Shown: positions 53,248-62,774 of the stretch, piece by piece
Numbering within the stretch: the first letter of the stretch is position 1
How the letters are laid out: the number at the start of each line of letters is the position of its first letter
NCBI RefSeq assembly: GCF_006346335.1
Contig: NZ_VDMC01000001.1
Span: 1-64,000, forward strand
Source of the DNA: Aequorivita sinensis
GTDB lineage: Bacteria; Bacteroidota; Bacteroidia; Flavobacteriales; Flavobacteriaceae
Direction: 5' to 3'
DNA: 64,000 nt
Translations under genes and position numbers: made by a program
The notes under the pieces: model-generated
Seen by the model: the letters and a program-made list of their open reading frames with translations, nothing else
Databases searched by the model: none
Told to the model about the DNA's origin: nothing

Positions 53248-53266
53248 CTAAAAATACTATTTTTAG
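53248..53266. promoter_or_regulatory. Perfect palindrome in the mevalonate kinase leader
   Basis: CTAAAAATA-C-TATTTTTAG is a 19-bp perfect palindrome between the predicted transcription start (about 53283) and the kinase ATG at 53226. With a single central base it cannot form a normal RNA hairpin loop without melting the inner pairs, so a dimeric DNA-binding protein is likely. Confidence 0.5.
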
Positions 53267-53289
53267 TAATAATTAACCTATATGAGCTG

Positions 53290-53297
53290 CAAAGATA
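53290..53297 (-). promoter_or_regulatory. -7 element of the mevalonate kinase gene
   Basis: TATCTTTG on the minus strand matches the consensus; CTTG at 53314-53317 lies 16 bp upstream, a little short for a -33 box. Confidence 0.5.
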
Positions 53298-53392
53298 CAG
53301 TTTTTAAGAATTACAAGCGTAAATTATTTTGTCCTAAAACTAAATTCTATTTTATACAATTATCTGTCTTAAAACAAAGTATGATTTATTTA

Positions 53393-54484
53393 TCATTTTT
53401 TTACTGCTCCAAAACCGACCTCATCCACAATAAACTCATTGTTTTTGCAGAATTGCGAAAGCTCGGTGTTTATTAAGTTTAGCACACTTTCCTTTTCAGC
53501 TTCGGGATAAAGAACGTGTACGTTTGCACCAGCATCGAGGGTAAAACAAACCTTACTACCTGTCTCCTCTCTAAATGCCCAAATACGATTTAAAATTTCG
53601 AGCGTGTTTGGTTTCATCAAAATAAAATAAGGCATAGAAGTCATCATCATCGCGTGTAATGAGAGCGCCTCACTCTCTACGATTTTTATAAATTCAGAAA
53701 CATCGCCATTTTTTAGAACGGGAATGAGTTTAGAAAGATTGGAATTAGCTTGTTCAAAACGTTGTTTCGCAAAAGGATGGTCGTGCATAAGCTCGTGACC
53801 TACAGTACTGCTAACTTGTTTTTCACCTTTATCTACTAGTAAAATGGTATCCTGATAATTGTGGAAATTCTCGTGTACCTCGAACTTGTATTGCGTTCCA
53901 TAAAGATTACTACTTCCTTCTATTTCGGGATGTTCTCCCCAAACAATAATTGGTCCTTGCAAACTACGGCAAGCACTACCCGACCCTAAACGAGCAAGAA
54001 ATGAAGCTTTTTGTATATCTGCTTCGCTCAATGAAGGTGAGCCATCGGGAGCTGAGCGCAGTTGATGCTCCATATCCACTAAACAAAGTGCCAAAGCGCT
54101 CATTCCACTAGCGGAAGAAGCAATGCCACTACTGTGCGGAAAGCTATTTGAGGTTTCAATTCTAAATTTATAATCTCTTAAGAAAGAGATGTACTTTTCT
54201 ATTCTTTCAAAAAATTTTAAAATCTTCGGTTCAAAAGAAGATTCCCTCTTTCCGTCAAGAAACACTTCAAATTCGAATTCGCCAGAACTCTTTGGCTCGA
54301 AGAATATTGTGGTGTTTGTATGACTATTTTTAAGCGTAAAGCTAATAGAAGAATTCATTGGTAATTGCTCTCCGTACTTTCCCCAATATTTCACCAATGC
54401 GATATTACTAGGCGATTGCCACGAAACACTCCCTGAGGAAAGTTTTTGAGAATAACTTGAACCAACAAAACGATCTATTGCCAT
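53393..54484 (-). CDS. mvaD: Diphosphomevalonate decarboxylase
   Basis: This enzyme converts diphosphomevalonate to isopentenyl diphosphate with ATP. The 363-aa GHMP-type protein has WQSPSNIALVKYWGKYG near the N-terminus, the nucleotide-binding motif SFPHSSGIASSASGMSALAL, SGSACRSLQGPIIVWGE, and the C-terminal FTLDAGANVHVLYP with the catalytic Asp. The mevalonate kinase gene follows 166 bp downstream in the same direction. Other pathway genes are not in the window. Confidence 0.93.
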   Translation of the reverse strand: MAIDRFVGSSYSQKLSSGSVSWQSPSNIALVKYWGKYGEQLPMNSSISFTLKNSHTNTTIFFEPKSSGEFEFEVFLDGKRESSFEPKILKFFERIEKYISFLRDYKFRIETSNSFPHSSGIASSASGMSALALCLVDMEHQLRSAPDGSPSLSEADIQKASFLARLGSGSACRSLQGPIIVWGEHPEIEGSSNLYGTQYKFEVHENFHNYQDTILLVDKGEKQVSSTVGHELMHDHPFAKQRFEQANSNLSKLIPVLKNGDVSEFIKIVESEALSLHAMMMTSMPYFILMKPNTLEILNRIWAFREETGSKVCFTLDAGANVHVLYPEAEKESVLNLINTELSQFCKNNEFIVDEVGFGAVKK

Positions 54485-54502
54485 AATTAAAAATTAAGAA
54501 AA

Positions 54503-54510
54503 CAAAAGTA
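54503..54510 (-). promoter_or_regulatory. -7 element of mvaD
   Basis: TACTTTTG on the minus strand matches TAnnTTTG and predicts a leader of about 12 nt. No -33 TTTG at the usual distance. Confidence 0.45.
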
Positions 54511-54773
54511 AAATACTTTTTGATGAATGCGATAACAATTTAAAATCCTTTGCTTCTTGAGGTGATTATCTCTTCATCTGAAAATCACACCCTTTCCAGC
54601 AGAAATAAACTTTTTTCAAAATAAATGCTTTTTAGTGATGACCTTTTTAGATTTTCCCATTATAACAATAAACAATTCATTGGTAACATATAAAAAACAC
54701 AAAAGCACAATATAGAATATAAGGTGTTTTAACAATCTAATTTAAAAATGTTGTATATTTCATAGTAATTTCT

Positions 54774-55346
54774 ATGAATAATACACTAAATAAGGAAAAA
54801 TTCGTGCTATTGGATGCTTTTTTGACCAATAAAGAAATGCCTATGCAAAAATTTTACCTGGCCGAATACCCTAAAACTAAGTATTATATATTAAAAAATG
54901 GAGGTGCCGTAGATAATGCAAAAGATATATTCCAAGAGGCTTTTTTAATCTGTTGGAAAAAAATATGTTCTGGAGATTTTAAACCTATTAACGAACAACA
55001 AATAGAAGCCTACTTGTTTACCATAGCGAAGAACAAGTGGATAGATTACACAAGAAGTGCAACAAAAAAGAAAACAACATCTATAAACGACAAGTTGTAT
55101 CAATTTTCAATTGAAGACAATGTACAAACTAATGAAATAGAAAAAGCCGAATTACAAATGTCTATTACACTAAATGCATTCAACAACTTAGGGCAATCCT
55201 GTAAAGACATTTTAACTCAGTTTTATTTTTATAAAGCCCCCTTAAGAACAATAGCAGAAAACCTTGGTATAGAAGAAGCTTCTGCCAAGAATAAGAAATA
55301 CAGATGCATTCAAAAGTTAAAAGAAATAGCATTAAATTATAAATAA
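54774..55346 (+). CDS. ECF-type sigma factor of the CHAT operon
   Basis: This 190-aa sigma-70 family protein has region 2 (NAKDIFQEAFLICWKKI, then IEAYLFTIAKNKWIDYTR) and region 4 (CKDILTQFYFYKAPLRTIAENLGIEEASAKNKKYRCIQKLKEIA). The N-terminus is somewhat longer than usual. It begins a tight three-gene operon with a single-pass TPR protein and a CHAT protease, which suggests the sigma factor is held by the membrane protein and released by a periplasmic signal. Target promoters are unknown. Confidence 0.85.
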   Translation: MNNTLNKEKFVLLDAFLTNKEMPMQKFYLAEYPKTKYYILKNGGAVDNAKDIFQEAFLICWKKICSGDFKPINEQQIEAYLFTIAKNKWIDYTRSATKKKTTSINDKLYQFSIEDNVQTNEIEKAELQMSITLNAFNNLGQSCKDILTQFYFYKAPLRTIAENLGIEEASAKNKKYRCIQKLKEIALNYK

Positions 55347-55355
55347 TCCCCCACA

Positions 55356-56102
55356 ATGAAAACCCAAATAGAAATCACCCAAGTAGAGTGGGATATGATT
55401 GAAACCTATTTAGATCGAGAAAACGATTTAAACAAATATTCTATTTCTAAAGAAATAAAACAAATACCTGATTTTGAACAAAAAATAGAACACATAAAAA
55501 AAATACGTGAAGAGATAGAAGACAGCATTAGACGTTCCAAAATGAATGATTTTCACAAACACGTAGACGAAACTGAAAATTCGAAAGTAAAAAGCCTGTC
55601 ATCTCCCAAAACAAAATCCTATACAATGTGGTATTCAGCTGCTGCAATATTGATATTGTTGTTTGGTATATTTTGGATGTTAGATAGCAACAACACTGCT
55701 GAAAAGATTTTTGCAGAAAACTTTAAACCCGATATCGGATTACCTTTAAAAATGGGAAGTGCAGATAGTTATGAATTTTATGAAGGGATGTTAGACTACA
55801 AGCAAGAAAATTATAAAAAAGCAATTTCGAAATGGGAGGTTTTACTAATAGACAACCCAGAAAACGACACATTAAACTACTTCTTAGGAGTAGCAAATTT
55901 AGCTTTAGGAGATGCTAGCGAATCATTAAAGTACTTGACAAATCAAGAGCGTTTTCAAGAAGGTATGTTTAAAGAAGAAGCTGCGTATTATGCGGCTTTA
56001 GCTAAGATAAAGGAAGGTAAAATTGAAGAAGCCAAAAACTTACTTAAAAACACCCCATCAATTCAAAACACTAAACTCCTCAGACAACTTGAGAAAGAAT
56101 GA
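55356..56102 (+). CDS. Single-pass TPR membrane protein, putative anti-sigma factor
   Basis: This 248-aa protein has a cytoplasmic N-terminus (1-89) with PDFEQKIEHIKKIREEIEDSIRRSKMNDFHKHV, which resembles the cytoplasmic segment of Bacteroidetes anti-sigma proteins. One helix spans residues 90-108 (WYSAAAILILLFGIFWML), and a periplasmic region (about 118-248) forms three or so TPR repeats. The gene starts 10 bp after the sigma gene and overlaps the CHAT gene by four bases. It probably binds the sigma factor inside and the CHAT protein's TPRs outside; this is inference. Confidence 0.75.
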   Translation: MKTQIEITQVEWDMIETYLDRENDLNKYSISKEIKQIPDFEQKIEHIKKIREEIEDSIRRSKMNDFHKHVDETENSKVKSLSSPKTKSYTMWYSAAAILILLFGIFWMLDSNNTAEKIFAENFKPDIGLPLKMGSADSYEFYEGMLDYKQENYKKAISKWEVLLIDNPENDTLNYFLGVANLALGDASESLKYLTNQERFQEGMFKEEAAYYAALAKIKEGKIEEAKNLLKNTPSIQNTKLLRQLEKE

Positions 56103-59100
56103 AACAAATTGTCAAAATAATAGGTGTATTTGCCCTACTTTGCTTTCTCGGCACTGTTTCATCTTATTCCCAAAAAAAAATTCTGACGGTTAGTGAAATT
56201 CAAAATCTCATTAGTCAAGATTCATTAGAAAAAGCTAAAACCATTGTAAAAAATAACATTCAATTATATAAAAATATAAAGAAATACGACAGTCTTTCCG
56301 AATACATAAAGCTTGAAGGTAGTTTAAAACTCAACAATGGAGAAACACAACAAGCATTAGATAAAGCGAAACAACTTTCAGATTATATAATCTCATCAAA
56401 TAACCCACATTATATTAAAATAGCGCTGCACGAACTTTCATCTGTTCACCACAATTCAGGGCAAACAGAAAAAGCATACAACATTCTCAAACAAGCCGTA
56501 GCACCAACTTCACGTATTACTGATCCTGAAAATACCGATGCAGCTTCAGTTCAATATATGTTGGGGTACTACAAAATGAGAACTGGAGATTATGTATTAG
56601 CTAAAAACCATTATTTAAAGTCATTGGCCCTTTACAATAAAAGCACAACAAAAAACTACACATCTTTCAATCAGGTTTATACAGCTCTTGGTGGAATATT
56701 ATGGCAAGAATCTAAATTAGACAGTTCGAAATATTACTTCGAGAAAGCTTTAAATGCTTTAAATAAAACCGACTCCACCGATTTAAAAAACGAACTGTTT
56801 AGACCGAGCTTACTTAAAATGAATATGTCTGTTTTATTCAATGCAATGGGAAAAAACCGAGAGGCTATTTCTATTTCCTATGAGGCAATTGAAGACTTTC
56901 AAAAGTTCATTAAAACCTCTAATGACGAACATGCCGTAAAACAAGCAAAGGGTTTTGTTTTTAGCACATTAGACAATCTAGGTTCTTATCACAACACCTT
57001 AGGTGAATTTAAACGAACCGAAGAAATCTTAGAGTATTCCTATGCTCTTAAGCAAAAAGAATATGAAGAAAACGATATGAATTTGATTATATCACATATC
57101 ATTTTAACTCAAGCTAAAACAACGAATCAAAATTTTAAAGACGCTGAACTACACTTAAAAAAAGTAATTGATTATTACAAAAACAACGAGGTTGCTGATT
57201 CTTATTGGAAAGCTTCAGCTTATTCTGTTGGCGGCACTCTATATGAAGAAATGGGAGATTTAGAAAAAGCTAAGTTTTACTACGAAGAAGGGGATAGAAT
57301 TTACAAGAAAATATCAGAAGGACGCTACTCTGTGGATAATTTGGATCGGTTTATTCACTTGTCTAAGTTTTATGTGAAAACAGGAGAAAAGGACAAGGCT
57401 ATTTCGGCAGCAGAAGAAGCTTATGAGTATTCCCAAAATAATAGTTTGAAAAACACATTGCAAGAGTTTTTCCAGATTCAAAACTTGGCTATAGTACATT
57501 TCAAATTAAAAAATTATAAAAAATCCTTAGAGTATAGCGACAAAGCCATAGCGTTTAACCTTCTCAATAAGGCAGAAGAAATGAGCACGGCCGACTCTAT
57601 TGTTATACAGTATCGAAAACCTACTGCAATTCTTACCAACGTAGCCTCTAAATACCATCTATCAGAAAATAGAACAACGGCAGACCTAAAACAGTATGCA
57701 ACTGAACTCAACAAAGCAATTTCAATTTTAGACCAACGTAAAAAAGTAGTTAATAATTATGACGATTTAACTATTCTGAATAAAGAAAACAACGAACTCT
57801 TCAATTTCGCAAAGAAGATTCTACTAGAGCTTTACCAAGACACTAAGGATGATTCTTATCTAGATCAAGCTATTTCACTTCATGAATCTGGAATTTACAA
57901 TCGCATACGTTCACGATTAAACATACGCGATAACATTGCTTTTCAAAATGTTCCGAATGAAATTATTGAAAAGGAAAAGCTTCTTAAAAGTAATATTTCA
58001 AAGACATTAGAGAAAAATAATGGAGAGGTAAACGCTTATATTTCAGCGTCTGAAAAATGGGAGCTTTTTATGAAAAAACTACAAAAGGACTATCCTGCAT
58101 ATTATAAAATGAGATATGAAACACTGGAAGAACCAATAAAAGATTTACAAGAAAAGATACCTGAAAATACTACCGTAATTCGCTACCTTTTCATTGAAGA
58201 CAAACTAAATGCATTTGTGGTTTCACGATCTAAAAAAAATATTTTCCTTTTAAACAATTCAACTCTTGAGAAGAAAATAAAAGAATTGACAGTTGAAGAT
58301 TTTTCAGTGGAGAAAAAAAGTGCGTTGCTTCACGACCTATACAAAATGCTTTGGCAGCCTTTGGAAGAAAGCATTAAAACTAAAAAAGTGGTTGTAATTC
58401 CAGATAGGGAGCTGTTTAATATTAGCTTCGAAATGTTGACGCCCGAACCTATAAAAAGCTTTAAAGAATTCACCACAAATAGTCTTTTAGCAAAGTATGA
58501 TATTTCATACAACTTCAGTCTTTTGCTCTATAAGGACAACAGAAAAGTTATGGATTATAACGAGAATTATGTCGGTTTTGCGCCAGGATTCAATAAGAAT
58601 ATGAAACAAGAATATGTACTTGGTTTACAAGATTCGATGAAACTAGATAAATCATACTTAACACTTCTACCTCAACCTTTTAGTGAAAATTTAGTAAAGC
58701 AATACGCCAAAGTTTTCAAAGGAAATTATTTCATGAATGAGAACGCTAGCAAAACCTTATTTATCAATAATGCTAAAGAACATAAAATAATACACATTGG
58801 AACTCATGCTGAATCCGACAATATCACCCCTGAACTCAGTAGATTAGTGTTTGCCAAGCGAAAAGGAGAAAATCTAGCCTTAGATGAGAATTCACTTTAT
58901 GCTTATGAAATTTACAACACTAATCTTTCATCGAACCTTGCCATATTAACAGCGTGTGAAACAGGAAAATCTATCTATCAATCTGGTGAAGGTGCAATTT
59001 CGCTTGCGCACGCATTTAATTATGCAGGCAGTGAAAGTATCCTAACAAGTTTATGGAATATCGATGAGGTATCTAGCACCCAAATTGTAGAATATTTTTA

Positions 59101-59362
59101 TGAATATCTCGCCCAAGGACTTCCAAAGGATGAAGCACTAAAAAAGGCAAAAATACAATACCTCTCTAGCGTGGAAGGCCGAGGTGCCGCACCGCAATAT
59201 TGGGCTGGATTAGTGTTAATTGGGGATACAACACCAATTGAATTACAAGGAAATACAAATCATATTTGGTGGTGGGTAGCTGGCATTTTATTAATATTTG
59301 CACTCCTCATTTTATTCTATAAACATCGTAAAGACAGAAATCACAACACATGGTTTTTATAA
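56099..59362 (+). CDS. TPR-CHAT caspase-like membrane protease
   Basis: This 1087-aa protein has a signal peptide (1-25), then about 500 residues of TPR repeats (several YNKAL- and LGxLxxA-type helices). A CHAT domain follows (about 690-1045) with the catalytic His in HIGTHAES (H903) and Cys in LTACETGKS (C953), plus SLWNIDEVSS. A membrane helix (about 1056-1075) and a short basic tail end the protein. With a signal peptide in front, the CHAT domain should lie in the periplasm, tethered by the last helix. It overlaps the putative anti-sigma gene by four bases. A role as signal-activated protease is likely; the substrate is unknown. Confidence 0.88.
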   Translation: MKQIVKIIGVFALLCFLGTVSSYSQKKILTVSEIQNLISQDSLEKAKTIVKNNIQLYKNIKKYDSLSEYIKLEGSLKLNNGETQQALDKAKQLSDYIISSNNPHYIKIALHELSSVHHNSGQTEKAYNILKQAVAPTSRITDPENTDAASVQYMLGYYKMRTGDYVLAKNHYLKSLALYNKSTTKNYTSFNQVYTALGGILWQESKLDSSKYYFEKALNALNKTDSTDLKNELFRPSLLKMNMSVLFNAMGKNREAISISYEAIEDFQKFIKTSNDEHAVKQAKGFVFSTLDNLGSYHNTLGEFKRTEEILEYSYALKQKEYEENDMNLIISHIILTQAKTTNQNFKDAELHLKKVIDYYKNNEVADSYWKASAYSVGGTLYEEMGDLEKAKFYYEEGDRIYKKISEGRYSVDNLDRFIHLSKFYVKTGEKDKAISAAEEAYEYSQNNSLKNTLQEFFQIQNLAIVHFKLKNYKKSLEYSDKAIAFNLLNKAEEMSTADSIVIQYRKPTAILTNVASKYHLSENRTTADLKQYATELNKAISILDQRKKVVNNYDDLTILNKENNELFNFAKKILLELYQDTKDDSYLDQAISLHESGIYNRIRSRLNIRDNIAFQNVPNEIIEKEKLLKSNISKTLEKNNGEVNAYISASEKWELFMKKLQKDYPAYYKMRYETLEEPIKDLQEKIPENTTVIRYLFIEDKLNAFVVSRSKKNIFLLNNSTLEKKIKELTVEDFSVEKKSALLHDLYKMLWQPLEESIKTKKVVVIPDRELFNISFEMLTPEPIKSFKEFTTNSLLAKYDISYNFSLLLYKDNRKVMDYNENYVGFAPGFNKNMKQEYVLGLQDSMKLDKSYLTLLPQPFSENLVKQYAKVFKGNYFMNENASKTLFINNAKEHKIIHIGTHAESDNITPELSRLVFAKRKGENLALDENSLYAYEIYNTNLSSNLAILTACETGKSIYQSGEGAISLAHAFNYAGSESILTSLWNIDEVSSTQIVEYFYEYLAQGLPKDEALKKAKIQYLSSVEGRGAAPQYWAGLVLIGDTTPIELQGNTNHIWWWVAGILLIFALLILFYKHRKDRNHNTWFL

Positions 59363-59431
59363 AAAATTGAGGTACCCGTATACACCCTATTAACTACATA
59401 ATTTATCCTCCATTTCTCCATCAATTTTCGA

Positions 59432-59439
59432 TATATTTG
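59432..59439 (+). promoter_or_regulatory. -7 element of the Crp/Fnr gene
   Basis: TATATTTG matches TAnnTTTG exactly and gives a leader of about 15 nt before ATG 59462. No clear -33 element. Confidence 0.5.
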
Positions 59440-59461
59440 GGAATAACTTTTATCTCCCTAA

Positions 59462-60022
59462 ATGGAATTATCAGACTTTCTACTTTCACTTACTCCTTTC
59501 GATTCACACGAGCTCAAAGATATTACATCACATTTTGAACAAGAATTCATTCCTAAAAACACACTTTTGATTGAGCAAGGCCAGGTTTGTAAAAAACTTT
59601 ATTACATAAAAAAAGGGATGGTAAGAAGTTACTATCTAAAAGAAGATGGCAAGGAAATAACGCAATGGTTTTTTAGTGTAGGTAAGTTTATGAGTAGTGT
59701 AGATAGTTTTTTCCAACAACGCCCAAGTTTGTATTATTTAGAAACTCTAGAAGATTCTGTTGTTTATTCAATTTCCAAAGAAAAAATGGATCTGTTGTTT
59801 TCAAAATACCATAAAATGGAACAGCTGGGAAGATTAGCTTCAATTGAAATGCTTACAAAAGTAGTCAACAAGCTTAACGCTATTCAGTTTCAGTCCGCTC
59901 GTGAACGCTATGAATATATGTTGGCAGAATTTCCAGATATTTCCCACCGCGTACCTTTAGGGTATATAGCCTCTTATCTTGGAATGACTTCAGAAACACT
60001 AAGCCGCATTCGTAGAGGATAA
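59462..60022 (+). CDS. Crp/Fnr family transcriptional regulator
   Basis: This 186-aa protein has a cyclic-nucleotide-binding-like beta-roll (about 20-115: NTLLIEQGQVCKKLYYIKKGMVRSYY) followed by a dimer helix and a short C-terminal HTH (VPLGYIASYLGMTSETLSRIRRG). The recognition helix SETLSR carries Glu, Ser and Arg in the arrangement E-x-x-S-R that FNR uses to read TTGA. There is no N-terminal Cys cluster, so it does not sense oxygen the FNR way. The efflux operon downstream has a matching box at 60159. Confidence 0.85.
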   Translation: MELSDFLLSLTPFDSHELKDITSHFEQEFIPKNTLLIEQGQVCKKLYYIKKGMVRSYYLKEDGKEITQWFFSVGKFMSSVDSFFQQRPSLYYLETLEDSVVYSISKEKMDLLFSKYHKMEQLGRLASIEMLTKVVNKLNAIQFQSARERYEYMLAEFPDISHRVPLGYIASYLGMTSETLSRIRRG

Positions 60023-60158
60023 AAAATCTTACTTTTTTTAAATACTAGACAACACATCATTACAATCTAAATATTTTATTCTAGCTTATAATTCGTTGAA
60101 TTCAGAATAACATTTTGCTCTAATTGTCTGATTATTAAAATATTTTAAATATACTTTT

Positions 60159-60172
60159 TTGATTTAGGTCAA
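60159..60172. promoter_or_regulatory. FNR-like box TTGAT-TTAG-GTCAA
   Basis: One mismatch to TTGAT-N4-ATCAA. Its centre (60165.5) lies about 43 bp upstream of the predicted transcription start of the TolC gene (about 60208), the position of a class II activator site. The Crp/Fnr regulator encoded just upstream is the natural candidate. Confidence 0.5.
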
Positions 60173-60186
60173 AGGAAACCTCCTTT
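60171..60186. promoter_or_regulatory. Second dyad AAAGGA-AACC-TCCTTT
   Basis: This perfect 6-bp-arm dyad with a four-base spacer sits between the FNR-like box and the -7 element, in the place of a -33 box. It may be another operator or chance. Confidence 0.35.
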
Positions 60187-60194
60187 AGTTACTG

Positions 60195-60202
60195 TAAATT
60201 TG
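60195..60202 (+). promoter_or_regulatory. -7 element of the efflux operon
   Basis: TAAATTTG followed by C matches TAnnTTTG. No -33 TTTG exists at the normal distance, consistent with activator dependence. Leader about 20 nt. Confidence 0.55.
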
Positions 60203-60227
60203 CAATAAAATTATAAAACTGTAATAA

Positions 60228-61601
60228 ATGCGAATCAAAAAAGGCATATTCAATTTCTTATGTATCAGTATTATTGGATTGTTTTCTAATTTAAGTTTTT
60301 CACAGGAATTTGATCCAGTTTTGCAAGACCTCATTAAAAAAGGTTTAGATAAAAGCCAGACGGTGAATATAAAATCCCTTGAGGCACAGCAAGCAAAATT
60401 AGATCAGCAACTAGCGAAATCGGTATTCATTCCAAAAGTTACATTGAATGGTAGCTACACTCGCTTGAATGACGATATCACTTTTGACGAGGACACTCAA
60501 AACCTCTTAATTGCAACGCAAAAACTTCTTATTAAAGAAGGAGCGGGAGTGCCTTTTAACGCGCCATTTCCTGATGGAATTCCTTTAAAAGAAACCCCAA
60601 ATCTTCAGGATAAAAATATTTTAAAGACTTCTGTTGACGTTGATTGGGTTCTATTTAGCGGCTTTGAAGCTAGCAACGCAATTAAAGCGAGTAAACACAA
60701 AGAGTCTTCGCTAAACTATTTGGGAATGGCAGAAAAAGACAAGCTGACACTTAAAATTATTGAAACCTATGATAAGCTTGCTTTGGTTTATGCTTCGGAG
60801 AAAGTTTTAAACACTTCCGAAAACTACCTAAACGAACAAGAGCATTATGTGCGAAAAGCAATTGAAAATGGCCTTGCCACCCCTATCGGCAGAAAAAAAA
60901 TTGAATTAGCACAACAGCAGTTAGAAGGTAAAAAATTAGAATTCAAACACAACAAAACGCTTTTAATTGAAGCCCTACACCAACTTACAGGCGAAAGCAG
61001 AGATAATTTAAAATTATTAAGACCAAAGCTGGAGTCTTTTAGCTTGAGTGTAACTTCTAATACTGAAAAGCGAAATGAAGTTAAAGCATTAGAGGAAGCT
61101 GAGCAGGCAACACTTTATAAATCCAAAATGGAAAAAAGCCATTTTATTCCGAAAGTTGCTTTAAAAGGTCATTACGAATTTATTGAAGAATACCTATCGC
61201 TTTTAGACCCTAAATGGTATGTAGGTGTTGGAATACAATGGAATGTTTTTGACGGAACTCAATCAAGTATAAAAGCTAAGAAATCAAAAATAGAGAGTGA
61301 AATTTATAGAGAACGAATTGAAGAAGCCGAAGAGTTAATCGACTTGAGTATTGTAAAAGCTGAACAAGCTTATCAATCAACGTTACAGAATTCAAAAATT
61401 GTAGAAAAGGAAATTGAATTAGCTACCGATACTTATGAAATGGTAAATAAACAATACAAAAACGACTTAGCTTCTATAAATGATGTTTTGGATGCTTTAA
61501 CCGATTTAGAAAAGGCAAACTTTAAACTACAAGAATCACTTTTTGATCAGCGAAGAGCCGTAACAGAATTGCTTCACGCCAAGGGAGTTTTAAAATATTA
61601 A
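60228..61601 (+). CDS. TolC family outer membrane efflux protein
   Basis: This 457-aa protein forms the outer-membrane channel of a tripartite exporter. A signal peptide ends LSFSQ, and two homologous OEP repeats follow with coiled-coil helices (LIKKGLDKSQTVNIKSLEAQQAKLDQQ; DLSIVKAEQAYQSTLQNSKIVEKEIELATDTYEMVNKQYKND). The segments PKVTLNGSYTRL and PKVALKGHYEF are the paired beta-strand regions. The periplasmic adaptor and ABC permease genes follow in the same direction, so this is the first gene of the efflux operon. Confidence 0.9.
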   Translation: MRIKKGIFNFLCISIIGLFSNLSFSQEFDPVLQDLIKKGLDKSQTVNIKSLEAQQAKLDQQLAKSVFIPKVTLNGSYTRLNDDITFDEDTQNLLIATQKLLIKEGAGVPFNAPFPDGIPLKETPNLQDKNILKTSVDVDWVLFSGFEASNAIKASKHKESSLNYLGMAEKDKLTLKIIETYDKLALVYASEKVLNTSENYLNEQEHYVRKAIENGLATPIGRKKIELAQQQLEGKKLEFKHNKTLLIEALHQLTGESRDNLKLLRPKLESFSLSVTSNTEKRNEVKALEEAEQATLYKSKMEKSHFIPKVALKGHYEFIEEYLSLLDPKWYVGVGIQWNVFDGTQSSIKAKKSKIESEIYRERIEEAEELIDLSIVKAEQAYQSTLQNSKIVEKEIELATDTYEMVNKQYKNDLASINDVLDALTDLEKANFKLQESLFDQRRAVTELLHAKGVLKY

Positions 61602-61695
61602 AGTTGTCGAGAAATGGATTTCTATAGAATTAAATCGATGGATTTAAGACAAAACTAACCTACATTAAAATTATAGATTAAAAGAAATTATAAAG

Positions 61696-62652
61696 ATGAA
61701 ATCAACTAAAACCATATTAGTCGCACTTGTTTCCTTATTAGCTTTAAGCTCTTGTGGTGATGATAAAATAACCACAGAAAGAGGAAAAGTAAAATTTGAA
61801 ACTATATCCCTAAGCAGTAAACTAGGTGGAAGAATTTCAAAAATATATGTTAGCGAAGGCCAAGAAGTAAAAAAGGGTGACACCCTAGCATTTATTGATA
61901 TCCCAGAAGTGGGTGCTAAAATGATGCAAGCTGAAGGTGCAATTACAGCAGCTCAAGGACAATTAAACATGGCCTATAATGGAGCTACTACAGAACAATT
62001 AAGTCAGATAGAGCAACAATTAAACTCTGGGAAAGCACAATTAAAATTTGCTCAAGAATCGTACAACCGATTAGAAAACATGTACAAAGATTCACTAGTG
62101 AGTCAACAGCAGTTTGATGAAGTAAAAATGAAACTTTCAATGGCACAGGCACAAGTAGAAGCATTAGAAGCTAAACGTACTGAGGTGCGAAAAGGAGCTC
62201 GCGCCGAACAAATAGAACAAGCCCAAGGACAATTAGATAGAGCTTTAGGTGCTAAAGAAGAAGTAGCTTCCGCAGTTAACGAAAAATATTTAATCGCTCC
62301 TGTAGATATGTCTGTTGAAACCATTAGCCTAGAAGAAGGTGAATTGTTAACGCCAGGATATTCTTTGTTTAATGGCTATAAAAAGAATAGTGTTTATTTC
62401 AGATTTACTATTCCAGAATCTAAAATATACGATTATAGACTAGGCCAAAAACTAACTATTGAAAACCCTTACACTGAAGAAGTTATTCAAGCTGAAATTA
62501 CTGCTATTAATCAACTTGCTCAATATGCAAACATTACTAGTACAGCACCTTTATATGGATTGGACGAGTCTATTTATGAATTGAAAGTAGTTCCAACTGG
62601 AAATATTGAAGACAAGACGTTTTATTTAAATGCAACAATGCTTATTAAATAA
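61696..62652 (+). CDS. HlyD/RND-type periplasmic adaptor lipoprotein
   Basis: This 318-aa membrane-fusion protein links the inner-membrane pump to TolC. It has a lipobox ending SSC (C20). The first lipoyl half is SSKLGGRISKIYVSEGQEVKKGDTLAFID, then a long coiled-coil hairpin (about 80-185, rich in Gln/Glu/Ala). The second half contains LIAPVDMSVETISLEEGELLTPGYSLF. The C-terminal beta domain ends LNATMLIK. It is co-directional with the TolC gene 95 bp upstream and the permease 122 bp downstream. Confidence 0.9.
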   Translation: MKSTKTILVALVSLLALSSCGDDKITTERGKVKFETISLSSKLGGRISKIYVSEGQEVKKGDTLAFIDIPEVGAKMMQAEGAITAAQGQLNMAYNGATTEQLSQIEQQLNSGKAQLKFAQESYNRLENMYKDSLVSQQQFDEVKMKLSMAQAQVEALEAKRTEVRKGARAEQIEQAQGQLDRALGAKEEVASAVNEKYLIAPVDMSVETISLEEGELLTPGYSLFNGYKKNSVYFRFTIPESKIYDYRLGQKLTIENPYTEEVIQAEITAINQLAQYANITSTAPLYGLDESIYELKVVPTGNIEDKTFYLNATMLIK

Positions 62653-62774
62653 CAAGCCTTTTAAGGAGTGACTTAGAGCCAAAGGGTAGGTCATAAATCA
62701 AATACAAGATTGATAAACACGAACTAATCGAAAGTTTTAAGTCCTATCGTCTTTGTCTAATGAAAAACTAAATT

